A DNA stretch of 64,000 bases from assembly GCF_008831285.2 (NCBI RefSeq), contig NC_045139.1, forward strand, positions 11,938,704-12,002,703, read 5' to 3'. The stretch is from Nymphaea colorata. Taxonomy: Eukaryota; Streptophyta; Magnoliopsida; Nymphaeales; Nymphaeaceae. Of the stretch, positions 51,558 to 62,500 are shown in pieces. The stretch's first letter is position 1. Every line of letters starts with the position of its first letter. Under the pieces are notes generated by a model. The model was not told where the DNA came from, made no database searches, and saw only the letters and a list, made by a program, of their open reading frames with translations. Position numbers and translations under genes: made by a program.

Positions 51558-51876
51558 CAATGCCTTAACTAAATGTCTTTTGTTTCCTTCAAATGAAATG
51601 GTATGGTGGTACCGAACTTTAATGGATCTTCTGTCCCGAACTTCTATGGTTGTAAATTCTCCTTTCGACTTATTGGATCGAGTCACGGTTAGATAGAATT
51701 GCAACTGTAAACCGCGATGTCTGAAGAAGCAAAACCAATCTCTAGCGGCCACCCATCACAGATGGTGGCATTCGACCGGATTCTTCATCTCCAGCGGCTT
51801 TCCGAACTGATTCTTCCAAGATATGTGGGAGGAGAAAAATATCGAAGTAACCTTCCTCCAAAAAAGTATATCTTGT

Positions 51877-52178
51877 TGGATCAGTCGGTCGTGCTAATAT
51901 GCTGTTGTATGACCTAATAACTTCTGTGACCATTTTGGCCAACTCCAAGTAATTCGTAGTCATTCTTCTTCTGCAATATATGCAGGTGCCATCGCCAGAT
52001 TGAAGTTACCACTGAAGGTTGAGTGTTTCTTTTCATTACAATATCGACCAAAGTTCATCAATCTCCCTACTCATTCCTTCTATGACAACAAATGCAAGAA
52101 CCAATTGCATTGAATGATGAATTGGAGTATGAACTTTGAGGCTTGTGTTCCCCTTATTGAAGATAATGATCGGCATGA
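51877..52178 (+). pseudogene. Truncated duplicate of the DUF642 gene 3' end
   Basis: The sequence aligns with 46725-47040. It covers the last codons of the DUF642 gene, which here read MLLYDLITSVTILANSK and a stop (51894-51950). The intact gene reads MLLYCLMTVVIILTHSK and a stop at the same place. It then continues into the 3' flank to the shared words TTTGAGGCTTGT and TTATTGAAGATAAT. No other part of the gene is present. It is oriented like the parent. Confidence 0.8.
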
Positions 52179-53139
52179 AATAAAATCCACACAGCAAAAA
52201 ACAGTACGGTACCATCTGGCCCGGTAATTACTGCAAGAATGATACATGAGAAATGGTGATAAACTAAACATGATCAATCTTCAACTTGTAGGACAATATG
52301 ATATCCATGAACAAGTGATGTCCAAGGTCAATGATGCTGATAGATTGGAACAACATGATGCAGAGGTACAAGTCAGATGACAAACATACAGATAATAATG
52401 TACTGCACGCGATTACCATTTTCATAATGTACTGCACATGATTACCATTTTCACCTCTAACCAAACTTTAAAGAAGCCAAACGAGTCCTGATACCACAAA
52501 CATCTTGAAAATATCACTGAAGGTCATCCACACAGCAAAAAACAGGGATGTACATCCAAAACAAAGGCCTATATTAAGTTATGTTGCAGGAAAAGTTGTG
52601 TATGAAATACATGACTGGTGGTGCTAACTGATTAGATGCCTGGACTAAATTACTTTATTCAAAGAACTAATTGTTAAGATCAGCAACCAAACATCCTACC
52701 ATAGTGCACGGTTTTATCTATGCACCTGATTAGATGGTTTGGCTCGAAAGCCTCCACATTGATGGAGGTTTATCCCCTCATAATTAGGCCAAGGAATGAA
52801 AGAACTATTATCGTGCTCAAGGAAAGGACGCCCAGAGAAGGAGCAACCAAAACAAGGGCATGATAGACATGCATCATCGAGTCAGAACGTCAAATAAACA
52901 CCACCACTCCCCCCACCCCTCCCAAATCGGACTCTCAGTCACGAGACAGTCAGATGATTTGCCTGAGACACTCCCAAAAGCGTCACACCTCTATGGGGGC
53001 AACGGCGGGTCGACATTCACCGCAAGTTTGGGTAAAAAGTGAGATATATTTCACCGAGTGGCCCATGCAGCTTAATTTTATCCCTGCTTAAAGATTCACT
53101 GAATCCGGAGACTCACATGAATCATCAGTTTAACTGAGA
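52179..53139. other. Spacer between the two U1 units
   Basis: No gene or RNA recognised. The frame at 52860-53042 has no domain. Confidence 0.55.
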
Positions 53140-54165
53140 CCACCAAACGTTTGAGCTTCCCCAAAGATTATTTGTGCAATGACCACAGGCATGTTTTAGA
53201 CATCTGACTCTGTTCATATACAACAACTCTCTTTCTTAAACGTGGCGTGTATAGTATTAGATGCGAGGTAAATGCACGAAAACCAGCAGATAAATGTATC
53301 TTTGGCTACTTATGATTGAGCTCAAAGAACATTTTGTTTGGTTGGAGAACTCTCGACTTCTTTCTTTGTCCTCACCCCTGTTGATTTTTCCATTTTCTTT
53401 CTCCTCCTCTCCGGACAGATCCTGTAGATACATTGTGAGATCGAATCTGATACCACGCCCATTTCTTTGAATGCCAGAGCTGCATGTGAAAAGTTGCGGA
53501 TTCTGAAAACCAGGATGCTAAGACCTGCGGCTAGCTGTATCTGTTACATCATCAGGCATGGACAGGGGACACTGAAGTGAATATTTGTTAACCAGGATGC
53601 TAAGGCCTGACACTAGCTGTACTTTTGCACTTGTTTGACCAAAAATGATGTCAAACGACATTCACGATCGAACTCTTTGAACTCATTTGGTAAGAAAAAA
53701 TATATCACAGGACACATGATCAAATAAGGATAAGGGAAATGGCAACGACATGGCGCACTGAACTGAGAAGCAGGCAGATAAATTCCTTCGTCTTAAAATT
53801 CGCACAGAATCTTCTTTCTTTATTGGCAGGAGGTACCAGATTGTGAACATGAAGAGTGGAGCTGTGGAGTGGAGCAAAAACTCTGAGAGCGGGAAAAAAA
53901 AGAAGGAAAATAAAAGAAAAGAAAAGAGGAAGAAGATTGAGACTCCATAAACTTAAAAATCAAATTTGCCAAGAACAGAAAACTGTTCACGCCTGAGAAG
54001 GATATACTAGAAAGCCTAGACATATTTACTCGCCGGGAGAAGCCGTGTGGAGCAAATATGGGGACAGGACATAAGCGGTCAAGAAAATTTAGTCCTGTAT
54101 TCAAAAAATCATGAGAGGGCAGTTGAGTGGAACCATAAAATGTGCTCGCTGGGCAATTTTAAATC
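53140..54165. repeat. Segmental duplication, right copy, upstream of U1 copy 2
   Basis: Ordered similarity to 50450-51396 as described there. Within it, a GAAAAAGAAAAG-rich purine tract and AAATTTAGTCCTGTATTC precede the second U1 gene. Confidence 0.65.
54091..54140 (+). promoter_or_regulatory. Upstream element and TATA-like box of U1 copy 2
   Basis: AGTCCTGTATTC (54091-54102) differs from the other two copies in its last bases. The box CATAAAAT (54133-54140) is weaker than TATAAAAG. Spacing is similar, about 31 bp. Confidence 0.6.
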
Positions 54166-54326
54166 ATACTTACCTGGACGGGGTCTATCGGTGAACAAGA
54201 AGGCCGATGGCCTAGGGTGACTGCCTCCATTGCACTCGGGAAGAGAGTCCCTCTACCATCTCCCCAAGTGGGAGAGTGGACGTCATAATTTGTGGTAGCG
54301 GGGGAACGCGTTCGCGCGGCCTCCAC
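54166..54326 (+). ncRNA. U1: U1 spliceosomal snRNA, copy 2
   Basis: The 5' splice-site-pairing end ATACTTACCTG, the U1A-binding ATTGCAC and the Sm site are the same as in copy 1. Stem-loop III is CTCCCCAAGTGGGAG, a paired change relative to copy 1. In stem-loop I the loop reads GAACAAGAAGG, one base from the plant form. The weak TATA-like box and altered upstream element may lower its expression. It runs in the same direction as copy 1 and U2. Confidence 0.93.
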
Positions 54327-56813
54327 CAAGTCACTGAACTTGAAACTTTTCTTAATTCTCCGAAGACTTGTATGATGAAATCTCCAACCACCGATCAACG
54401 TTCTCCGTTTCAGGTTTTAGTACATTTCTTACCAAGTATTTTCAAACGAAGCCTTGAGGAAATTTACCACCAGTCAGATTTATTGATTCACACAAACAAA
54501 AAATTTAGAATTTGTTGGATGACATGGCTTTTGCATAATGAGGGGAAAAGAAGACCCAAAATATTTGCTATCCGCATGCATAATATCCACCACACCTTGC
54601 TGTCGATACAGCACTAGAACGAATACATCTTCACTTTTTCCTCCAGAGACCATGGCCATTGACGATGATGGACTGCTGTGGTCAGACGTCATCGCATGGT
54701 ATCATGATGGTGGTCTGAATTCGTAAAGAGATCGAATTAGAGTCCTTATCCCATCTGTTTGATGCCCTACTCGCTATCCACATTGATATTACTCTCTCGG
54801 ATTCGGTGGGGGTAGCGTCCGGCTGCTTAAGTAGGGAACCGAAAAGTGGGGGGAAAAAAAAAGAGAGAATCCGAGCAACGGGTCCTTAAATAAATAGCTT
54901 ATCTATTGTTGTTGGTGCTTTGGGTCACAGTTTTACTGCGTGCAATTATATTATCTTAAAACGCTAAAACAGAATTTATTAGTAGATTTTGAAAACAAAA
55001 TCTTATTCCTGTGAGATAGATAGATTTTTAACAGCACCTGATTTTCGTTCATATTTGGATTTAGGCAAAGAACCGTTCACATGATGGTCGTTACACTAAT
55101 CAAACCGCGCAAGCCCCCACCCGATGCCGGACTAATCTGCAGTTATGTTTACGAGATTCATCAACTAGACAGGAGGGACGGTCTTTTTCTTTCAATTACC
55201 AGTTCTTTTGATCGCAACAGAAGCAAAATGAGCTTGAGCATGTAGGCAAGCACCATTATTGCTAAATCCAACGCTTAATTTGCAGTCAGCCGAACAAGAA
55301 ACATAAAAACAATTTTTACCAATCAAATATGAACCACATGACCAATCTTCAAAGACACGTTCCAATTTTACCCTTCCAAGTAGAGGTGGGCATTGGGCCG
55401 GCCCGGCCCGGCCCAATAAACCTGCGTCGGAAACAGCCCGTTAATAATAAAATAATATTTTTTAAATTATAAAATAATTTTTTAAATACTTACAGGAGCT
55501 GCTCTCCTATACTTACCCGACTGCCTCCTCTTTCCTGCAACACTTTACCTCTTCCATGATGCGTCTAACTTGCGTTTATACTATGGAGTGTATAATGAGG
55601 AATAAATATTTGCTTTTTATCTCTTTTCATATAGATATAGGAGTACAGGATTACTTTGGCTTTATATTTTCTTTTCTCAAGTGTTCCATCAACAAGTGGG
55701 ATGGAGGAGGCTTCGGCCTTCACTCGAGCATGGGAACAGCCCCCCACTCACATGAAAACCATTAACCGAGTGAAAAACGCTAGTGAGTATATTATCCACG
55801 GAACAGTCGTACCTCCTCTCTATTCCATCTCAGACAAGGCATCACAAACTTAAAAAAGAAAAAAAGAGATTCCACTATGTTTGCTACATGCCCCTATTAT
55901 AATTGTTTGCCTCATAAGCGCATACTTTGCTATTTACAGAAACGGATCCTCAAGTACATGGAACAGCGTCATAGTTATTTGATAAGCAACGACTTCATTG
56001 TCAGTAAATGTGACTACTGGCTCCATAGATATGAAGAATACCGGCTTGAAAATAGATGACGCTGAATGTGGAGAAACTTGAGCTGCAGTAACCTTTTACT
56101 GATTTAACAGACATCATGATGCCACAGCTGGCTCTCTTTGTGACAGGACATCAATGGGTGGCACAATCACTTTTCATTCTCTCTATGTGGCACAAGACTA
56201 AGCTGCTAGAAGGACATAGCTGTACATAGCATATTGCAGAGACAAAGAACCTTTCCATAAACAACAAGCAGCCACAACGTTTTATGCTGCCATAGTAACA
56301 CTATCACAAAATGAGCACATGAAATATCACCTTTTTCTCCATCATGATGAGACCATCTCCACGTCTGCTAAGCTCTGATCATTATCGTGAAGAAGAGTTG
56401 TTGATGCTACCAAATCATCAATTCTCAAAGGAGACCGGCGTGCCATGTACTGAAATAAAATCTGCAATTATATTTGGTACGAAAAAGAAAGGATCAGTTC
56501 CGGCGGATATTGCTAAGGCAATAAAACATGACTCCATAAGATAGTACGATATACATCACTGCAATCATATTGGGTAGGTAAGGGGAAGAGGATTCCACAG
56601 GAGAAAGACTCTCATTTCTTGGTGTAGCCACCACATAAGCGTGCACACACACAAAAAAAAAACAAAACAAAAAGGACAGCAAGTTTTATCCTCAATCTTG
56701 AAACGTTTGCCTCTTCAGGATACACACAATCATGACGAAGCCACTGACTGCACCAAATAGTCAAAGCCCAAGTTTGCAGAACTTTCAGACTCGTATCAAT
56801 TTCAAAGTTCTAC
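54327..56813. other. Gene-poor stretch after the snRNA cluster
   Basis: No confident gene. At 55380-55430 a GGCCGGCCCGGCCCGGCCC-type end resembles the left end of the hAT-like candidate at 7897, followed by AT-rich sequence. Only one end is visible. Other open frames here are 113 residues or fewer and show no domain. Confidence 0.5.
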
Positions 56814-56957
56814 CTTTGAGCAAGTATCAGCAAAAGCCCGCACGCGGTTTGCTTTCCCAACAAAATGAATGTCTGCCTTCTTAATGTCTCCATCAATAAC
56901 ATCAAGGCCTCCATCACCAACAGCAAAGCGAATAAGATTACCATGGTGGAGGTTGTT
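56814..56957 (-). CDS. Candidate internal exon of an unrecognised gene
   Basis: On the minus strand this 144-nt open block is preceded by CTTTACAG and followed by GTAGAA, so it has acceptor and donor sites and phase 0 at both ends. It encodes 48 residues with a protein-like composition, including HHGNLIRFAVGDGGLDVIDG and KANRVRAFADTCSK. I do not recognise the family and find no partner exons nearby. It could be an isolated exon of a decayed or distant gene, or chance. Confidence 0.35.
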
Positions 56958-58199
56958 CTGTAAAGAACCAAGAAAAGGGGAAATATGAAGCTGCATCACA
57001 GAAGATACAAGCAACATGAAGAAGAAACATTCTAACAACATTGCAAATGAAATTTCAGATCAGACAGTCCTGGATTCTCAATGAGGTTATCATAACTAAC
57101 AGAGTTAATGCACTGGAAGTTGGAACCGTCAATCAGCATGTGTGCTCATCCATGAGAAATGAGAAACAGGAAGTTCAAGTTACAAGCTTAAAGGGGTCTA
57201 TATTTGTCTATGTTTCAGCATCTAGGGAATGATTTCTCATGTTAGATATGGACCAGAACATCACAAAGCAGTTTGCTCAGTCTTGGCAGAAACTCCACTG
57301 AGATTTAAGCACAACTTTTGCCTTCAAATGTATAACAAGGATAGATAGATAAAAAAAAATAATCAAAATATTTTTAATAATTGTTGAAAATATTTTCGTA
57401 CCAAAAATAAAAATGGAAAGAATGTCCGCATATGCCACCAACTATATATGCCCCTGCTGCAGAAACTGTGCACACACAGCAGAAAATATTGTATAAACCT
57501 CTTAGCAGTGCTCTATATTTCACATCGATAGCTACCCTTTTCCATGAAACAAGCCCCATCTCAAAAATAATTGTTTTCCAATTTATATGTGTGTATGTAT
57601 GAGGGTGCACAGACCTGTGCACGCATAACAACCTGGCGCTAGCATCAAGCTATTCATATATAGTTCCAGACATGTAACAACCAATTAAAGTTGCATCCAA
57701 CCATGTCAAATTTATTCTAGACCCGATTCTTAAATGAAGGGCTTGTCTAGCCGTTGACCAACTGGACTCAAACACAAGAAAATTGTCTATTTGCATAAGG
57801 GAAACTTGTATAACAAATGGGTTTAACCTCCCAAGAAGATGCCGAGAACAAATTCGAACTATAGACAAAGGGTTTCCCATTGTTAATGGGGTTGAAAAGT
57901 TCTCAAGAAAATCCTTGTTCTATCCCTTAAAAAAATTCACAATGTAGCCATAGGGTCTGAATAGATTTGATGTTTCAAAAACATTAGTGAAAGTAAAGGA
58001 AGGTAGTTATTACATCAGCCAAGAAAATGATCTAATTTTCATTTAGAAAAATCAGTCACCAGTATATGCACTATGACTGCTTTGATATAGGCAGCCTCAG
58101 AAAGGGAAACACAGAAATAACCCAAGCCACCAACAAACTTGATTCAACGATTAAATAAGGTCACTGAGGTCGCCCTACAAGTGACACAACATTATCAGT
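56958..58199. other. Intergenic, no gene recognised
   Basis: Small frames on both strands show no domain. There are short AT-rich tracts near 57345-57400. Confidence 0.5.
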
Positions 58200-58546
58200 G
58201 CATTGCAACGCCGGGCCACACCTTAAAAAGTGGCTCAAAGAAGCATTTCCTCATTCAGAACACAAATCCAGCATTATTCATCCATAAATTAGAACGATAA
58301 AAAGCTTTAGGTTCCATGATCCTTAGTTAGCCACCGCTAACAGGTACCACACTCAACAGAACTAAACCAAAAACTCGTGCACACCCCAAACAACCCTAAT
58401 CAATTCCTCCCAGAGGGCTCTACAACTGAACTCTGCGAAATGATCCCTCTAGACACACACTACCTGCTTATTTATAAGGCTGACCCTGGGTCTATGTTTA
58501 GGATCTGACCTGTAAGGCAGCCATGATCCGAGACCCAGTTACTAAC
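58200..58546 (-). repeat. LTR of a second, minus-strand gypsy element (approximate)
   Basis: On the minus strand the LTR would start TGTTAGTAACTGGGTCTCGG at 58546. It has a TATAAATA box near 58471-58478 and runs to the left for a few hundred bases. The left limit is not clear. Immediately to the right lies a polypurine tract (minus strand AAGGGGGAGTAAT) and a pol tail. Confidence 0.5.
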
Positions 58547-58659
58547 AATTACTCCCCCTTATGAAAAACACTTTGTCCTCAAGGTGTGAGGAAAATTTGG
58601 TGATTGAGACAGGCCTTCCTGCATTTAGACACCTTCCTGCCATGTCCTGAATTGAAATC
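58515..58659 (+). repeat. Left copy of a long direct repeat flanking the copia element
   Basis: Its first 41 bases (AGGCAGCCATGATCCGAGAC onward, to 58555) are identical to 63960-64000, the first 41 bases after the copia 3' LTR. Its right end touches the 5' LTR. That is the geometry of a target-site duplication of 145 bp, of which the right copy is cut by the window end. Confidence 0.6.
58547..58659 (-). pseudogene. Gypsy pol C-terminal tail, cut by the copia insertion
   Basis: The minus strand reads LEDKVFFIRGSNC and a stop, the kind of ending seen in Ty3/gypsy polyproteins just before the polypurine tract. The rest of the element is missing at this point because the copia 5' LTR starts at 58660. 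Confidence 0.5.
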
Positions 58660-58841
58660 TGTTAAAGATACAAAAAAAGGGGTTTTCTGAAATATTAGGA
58701 AGTTAGGGAAGGTCTCTTTAAATGTTTTGTTACTTTTAGTGGACTTCTCTTGTAATTTTCCCTAACCCTAATCTCTTAATAGAGATTAGGGTCACGTAAT
58801 GCTAGACAACTTTTTGCTGCCTCTCTCTCTCTCTCGTAACA
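58660..58841 (+). repeat. 5' LTR of the copia element
   Basis: Starts TGTTAAAG and ends GTAACA. It contains an internal inverted pair around CTAATCTCTTAATAGAGATTAG and a CT run near the end. Confidence 0.95.
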
Positions 58842-59537
58842 TGGTATCAGAGCGGGTGTGGGCGTCGACGGCAGAGTGCACTTTCCGGTGACCTTCTCCG
58901 GCGATCACCAACTTCTCCGACGAACAGCCAAGTGAGTTCGTTCCTTTTTTTTTTCTCTCGTTCTCTCCCTTGTCACCGCTACTCCTTATTCCCTCTTATC
59001 ACCCAATAAGGAGACAGTGAGGGAATAGGGGTTGGGCGTGCCGTGAGAAGGAGGACCTGATCACGCCTATGTGGAAGGCGTGATCAGATCCTCATATTGG
59101 TCGTATGAAGAGACTATTGTGGATGCAGCGTGACGTGTGACGCTGTGGTTTGTGATGATCGTAAATACAGTTTCGGTAAAGTCAAGCTGCGTGAGGTGTT
59201 GTGGATGCTTTGTGGAGTCTATGTGCTGCTTATAAATTCAGGTTTTTGAATATGATCAGATTTTTTCTATAGATCGTGGATACAAATTCAGTAAAGAAAG
59301 GCTGCGTGAGGACTGTTGCTGATCCTTAGTACAAGTTTTTGTTTGATTTCGTGGATTTCTTTGACACGTGGACAGGAAGTTTTATGAGAACTAGCTGCTG
59401 TTATAAGTGGCAGCAGTCTTCAGTCGTTGGGAGTTCATTCTTGTTTTTGTCATCGGCTAAATCAGATCTGAAGTGACAGTAATTTCCTAGCCCTCCTTCT
59501 TTAAACGTTTGCGTCAATCTGGTCTTCTTTATTTACT
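58842..59537 (+). other. Copia leader with primer-binding site
   Basis: The first 12 bases are the primer-binding site for initiator tRNA-Met. The remainder is non-coding leader up to the polyprotein ATG. Confidence 0.85.
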
Positions 59538-62500
59538 ATGGCTGAAAACAGTAAATCTGAAGGGTCTACTGACTACAAGATGGCTGGGAATTCATTCTCT
59601 TATGGAACCACGATGAAACTTAATGGCTCAAATTATGAAATATGGTCTAGGGTATTCATAATGTCGGTGGCTGGTCATAGGAAGAAATATATTCTTGAGG
59701 AGGATGAACCTATTGAGAAAAAAGGAATATATGCTGCGTGGGATGAAGATAATTATATTGTTATGTCTTGGATTATGAATAGTGTGGAGTCTCATATAGC
59801 CCCAACTATTGCATATTATACCAAGGCCAAGGATATGTGGTCTTTCTTGAGAAAGACATACTCGCATGCCACTAATGTAATCAAGATCCTACAACTAGAA
59901 GAGGAGTTATGCAACATTCGACAAGGGGATCAGGACCTATCTCAATATTTTGCTACTTTGACTGCTGCATATGAACGGTTAAAGGCTCTTCGCCCACCTT
60001 GCCAGCATTGTTATGCATCACACGTTGAGACTGGTATGGTGGCAAAGTTCTTATCTGGCCTATCTTCAGAATACTCTGTGGCAAAGTCTCAAATTCTAAC
60101 AGGCAGTGAACTTCCAGATTTAGCAGACACGTATAATAGGCTGAGTCGCTTTGCAGCCACTCTTTCTCAGACTACGCATGACATACCAGTCTCTGCACTT
60201 GTGATATCAGGAGGACGGGGCCCTAGTTCTTTTGGAGGCACTAGGGGGCGTGGTACAGGCCGTGGTGCTGGACGTGGCAGATTTCAGTGCTCTTATTGTG
60301 GCAAAATTGGTCATCTAGAGGACCGTTGTTGGGACAAACATCCTCACCTCAGGTCTAATGTTTCCTCTGGACGTGGTGGAGGTAGAATCACCACAAGCAG
60401 AGGTCCTTCTTCATCCCAGGCAACTCATTCAAAGGCAACAATATCTATGGTTGAGTCTTCTACTGATCCTTCTATATCTATGTCATATTCTCTTAACCTA
60501 AGTAAGGATGAATATGATCGTGTTCTTGCTCAGAGGTCTGGCTCTACATCTGCCTCTACATCTACCAATGCTGCTGTTGTAGATTCAGCATTCTCTGTTG
60601 GTGCTCCTACTGCTGATCCAGGTATGACATGGATGATAGACTCGGGCGCTTCTAGACATTGTTGTAATCAACCACAAAATTTTTCATCATTTGTCAGATT
60701 TTCTACACCACAGTATGTTAAGCTGGCTGATGGCAAGTTGTCCCCTGTTTTGGGTAGCGGTGATATTTATCTTCCACATTTAGGCACTATTACACATGTG
60801 CTATATGCACCTCAATTTCCTGTTAATTTGATATCTGTGAAGCAGCTAGCTATCGACTTACAATGTAAAGTCATTTTTGAATCTGACTCTTGTTCTTTTC
60901 AGGACTTACCAACTGGGAAGATGATTGGTGGCGGCCATGAGCGTGAGGGCCTTTATTTTTTGTCAATCCCAGTTGATGTTGCTGCATCTTCAGTCCCTTC
61001 CAAGCCTTCTCCCTTCCAATGGCATCTCAGATTGGGTCATCCGTCCGTACCAAAACTTCGTCGCATGTTTCCAGACATTCCTGCATCAGAGTCCTTCTTA
61101 TGTGATGCCTGCCAGTTGGGCAAGCATACACGGAGCAGCTTTCCTTCAAGTCAGAGTCCATCGAGTCAGAGTCCTTTTGATCTCATTCATGTGGATGTAT
61201 GGGGTCCTAGTCGGGTTCCTTTTCGATCATGTTTTCGATATTATCTTGTTCTAGTTGATGATTTTACTAGAGTCAGTTGGGTTTTCTTGTTAAGGGAAAG
61301 ATCTGAAGTCATATGTATTCTTCAAAAATTTATCAAGGAAATAAAAACTCAGTTTGGATTCATTGTCAAAAATATTCGCACTGATAATGCTCTTGAATTC
61401 AAGTCTTCCATTCTACTTCAGTTTTATGCCGACCATGGAATTCGACCTCAATATACTTGTCCACATACGTCCCAACAGAATGGTGTAGCCGAACGCAAAC
61501 ATCGGCAACTCCTAAACGTAGCTCGTACCCTCATGTTACATTCTCACATGCCTGCCTATTTTTGGGGTGATGCTATCCTTACTGCGTGTTACCTCATTAA
61601 TAGATTACCCTCTTCCTCCATTCAAGACCGTATTCCAATTCAAATTCTATATCCAGGGCGTTCATTATTTCATTTACCTCCCAAAGTTTTTGGATGCACT
61701 TGCTTCGCACATATCCTAGGCCCGAACAAAAGCAAACTGGCTGCCCAAGCTATCAAATGTATCTTTATTGGCTATTCAGCTAATCAAAAGGGATACAAAT
61801 GCTTTGATCCCGTGACCAAGAAAGACATTATCAGTGCGGATGTTACCTTCTTTGAGTCTCGTCCTTATTTCCCTCCGTCAAGTCCCTCTTCATCTGAGAT
61901 GCATGCACCTATACCTCTTCCTATTCCACCAGTGTCACTTGAGTCATTTCCATCATCTCAACCTAGGTCACATGAACGTTTTCTTGAGCCTCCGTTGGTT
62001 TACACTCGTCGTCTAGGTCCCTCTCTCAACCGTCCACCAGCATCGTCTCAAGAGGTAAGCTCTACTGATAAGACTGACTCAGGTTTAAGTGATGACTATT
62101 CTGCAGCAGATCTCCCTATTGCTATTCGCAAGGGCAAGCGACAGTGTACCTTACATCCTATATCTAATTCTGTCTCTACTGCTCATCTGAGTACACACTT
62201 AGTACAGTTTGATCAAGCTTTATCTAGTCATGTTATCCCGTCCTCGCACCATCACGCCCTGTTAGATCCACGTTGGCGACAAGCTATGCAGGAGGAAATG
62301 GATGCTCTTCTTTCTCGGGAGACTTGGGATTTGGTAGACCCCCCAACACGCTGTGATGTGGTTGGCTCACGATGGGTATTCACCATCAAGTATCATTCTG
62401 ATGGGTCAGTTGAAAGGTTCAAGGCCCGTCTTGTCGCAAAAGGTTATACTCAGACTTATGGTGTTGACTTCTTTGAGACCTTTTCGCCTGTGGCCCGGTT

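Noticed and set aside
51717-51917. 66-residue frame MSEEAKPIS...
   Set aside because: It overlaps the boundary of the DUF642 duplicate in another frame and has no recognisable domain.
56700-56770. Minus-strand tail reading ESESSANLGFDYLVQSVASS and a stop
   Set aside because: It follows the orphan exon in the same frame, but after two stops and with no room for an intron, so I could not link it.
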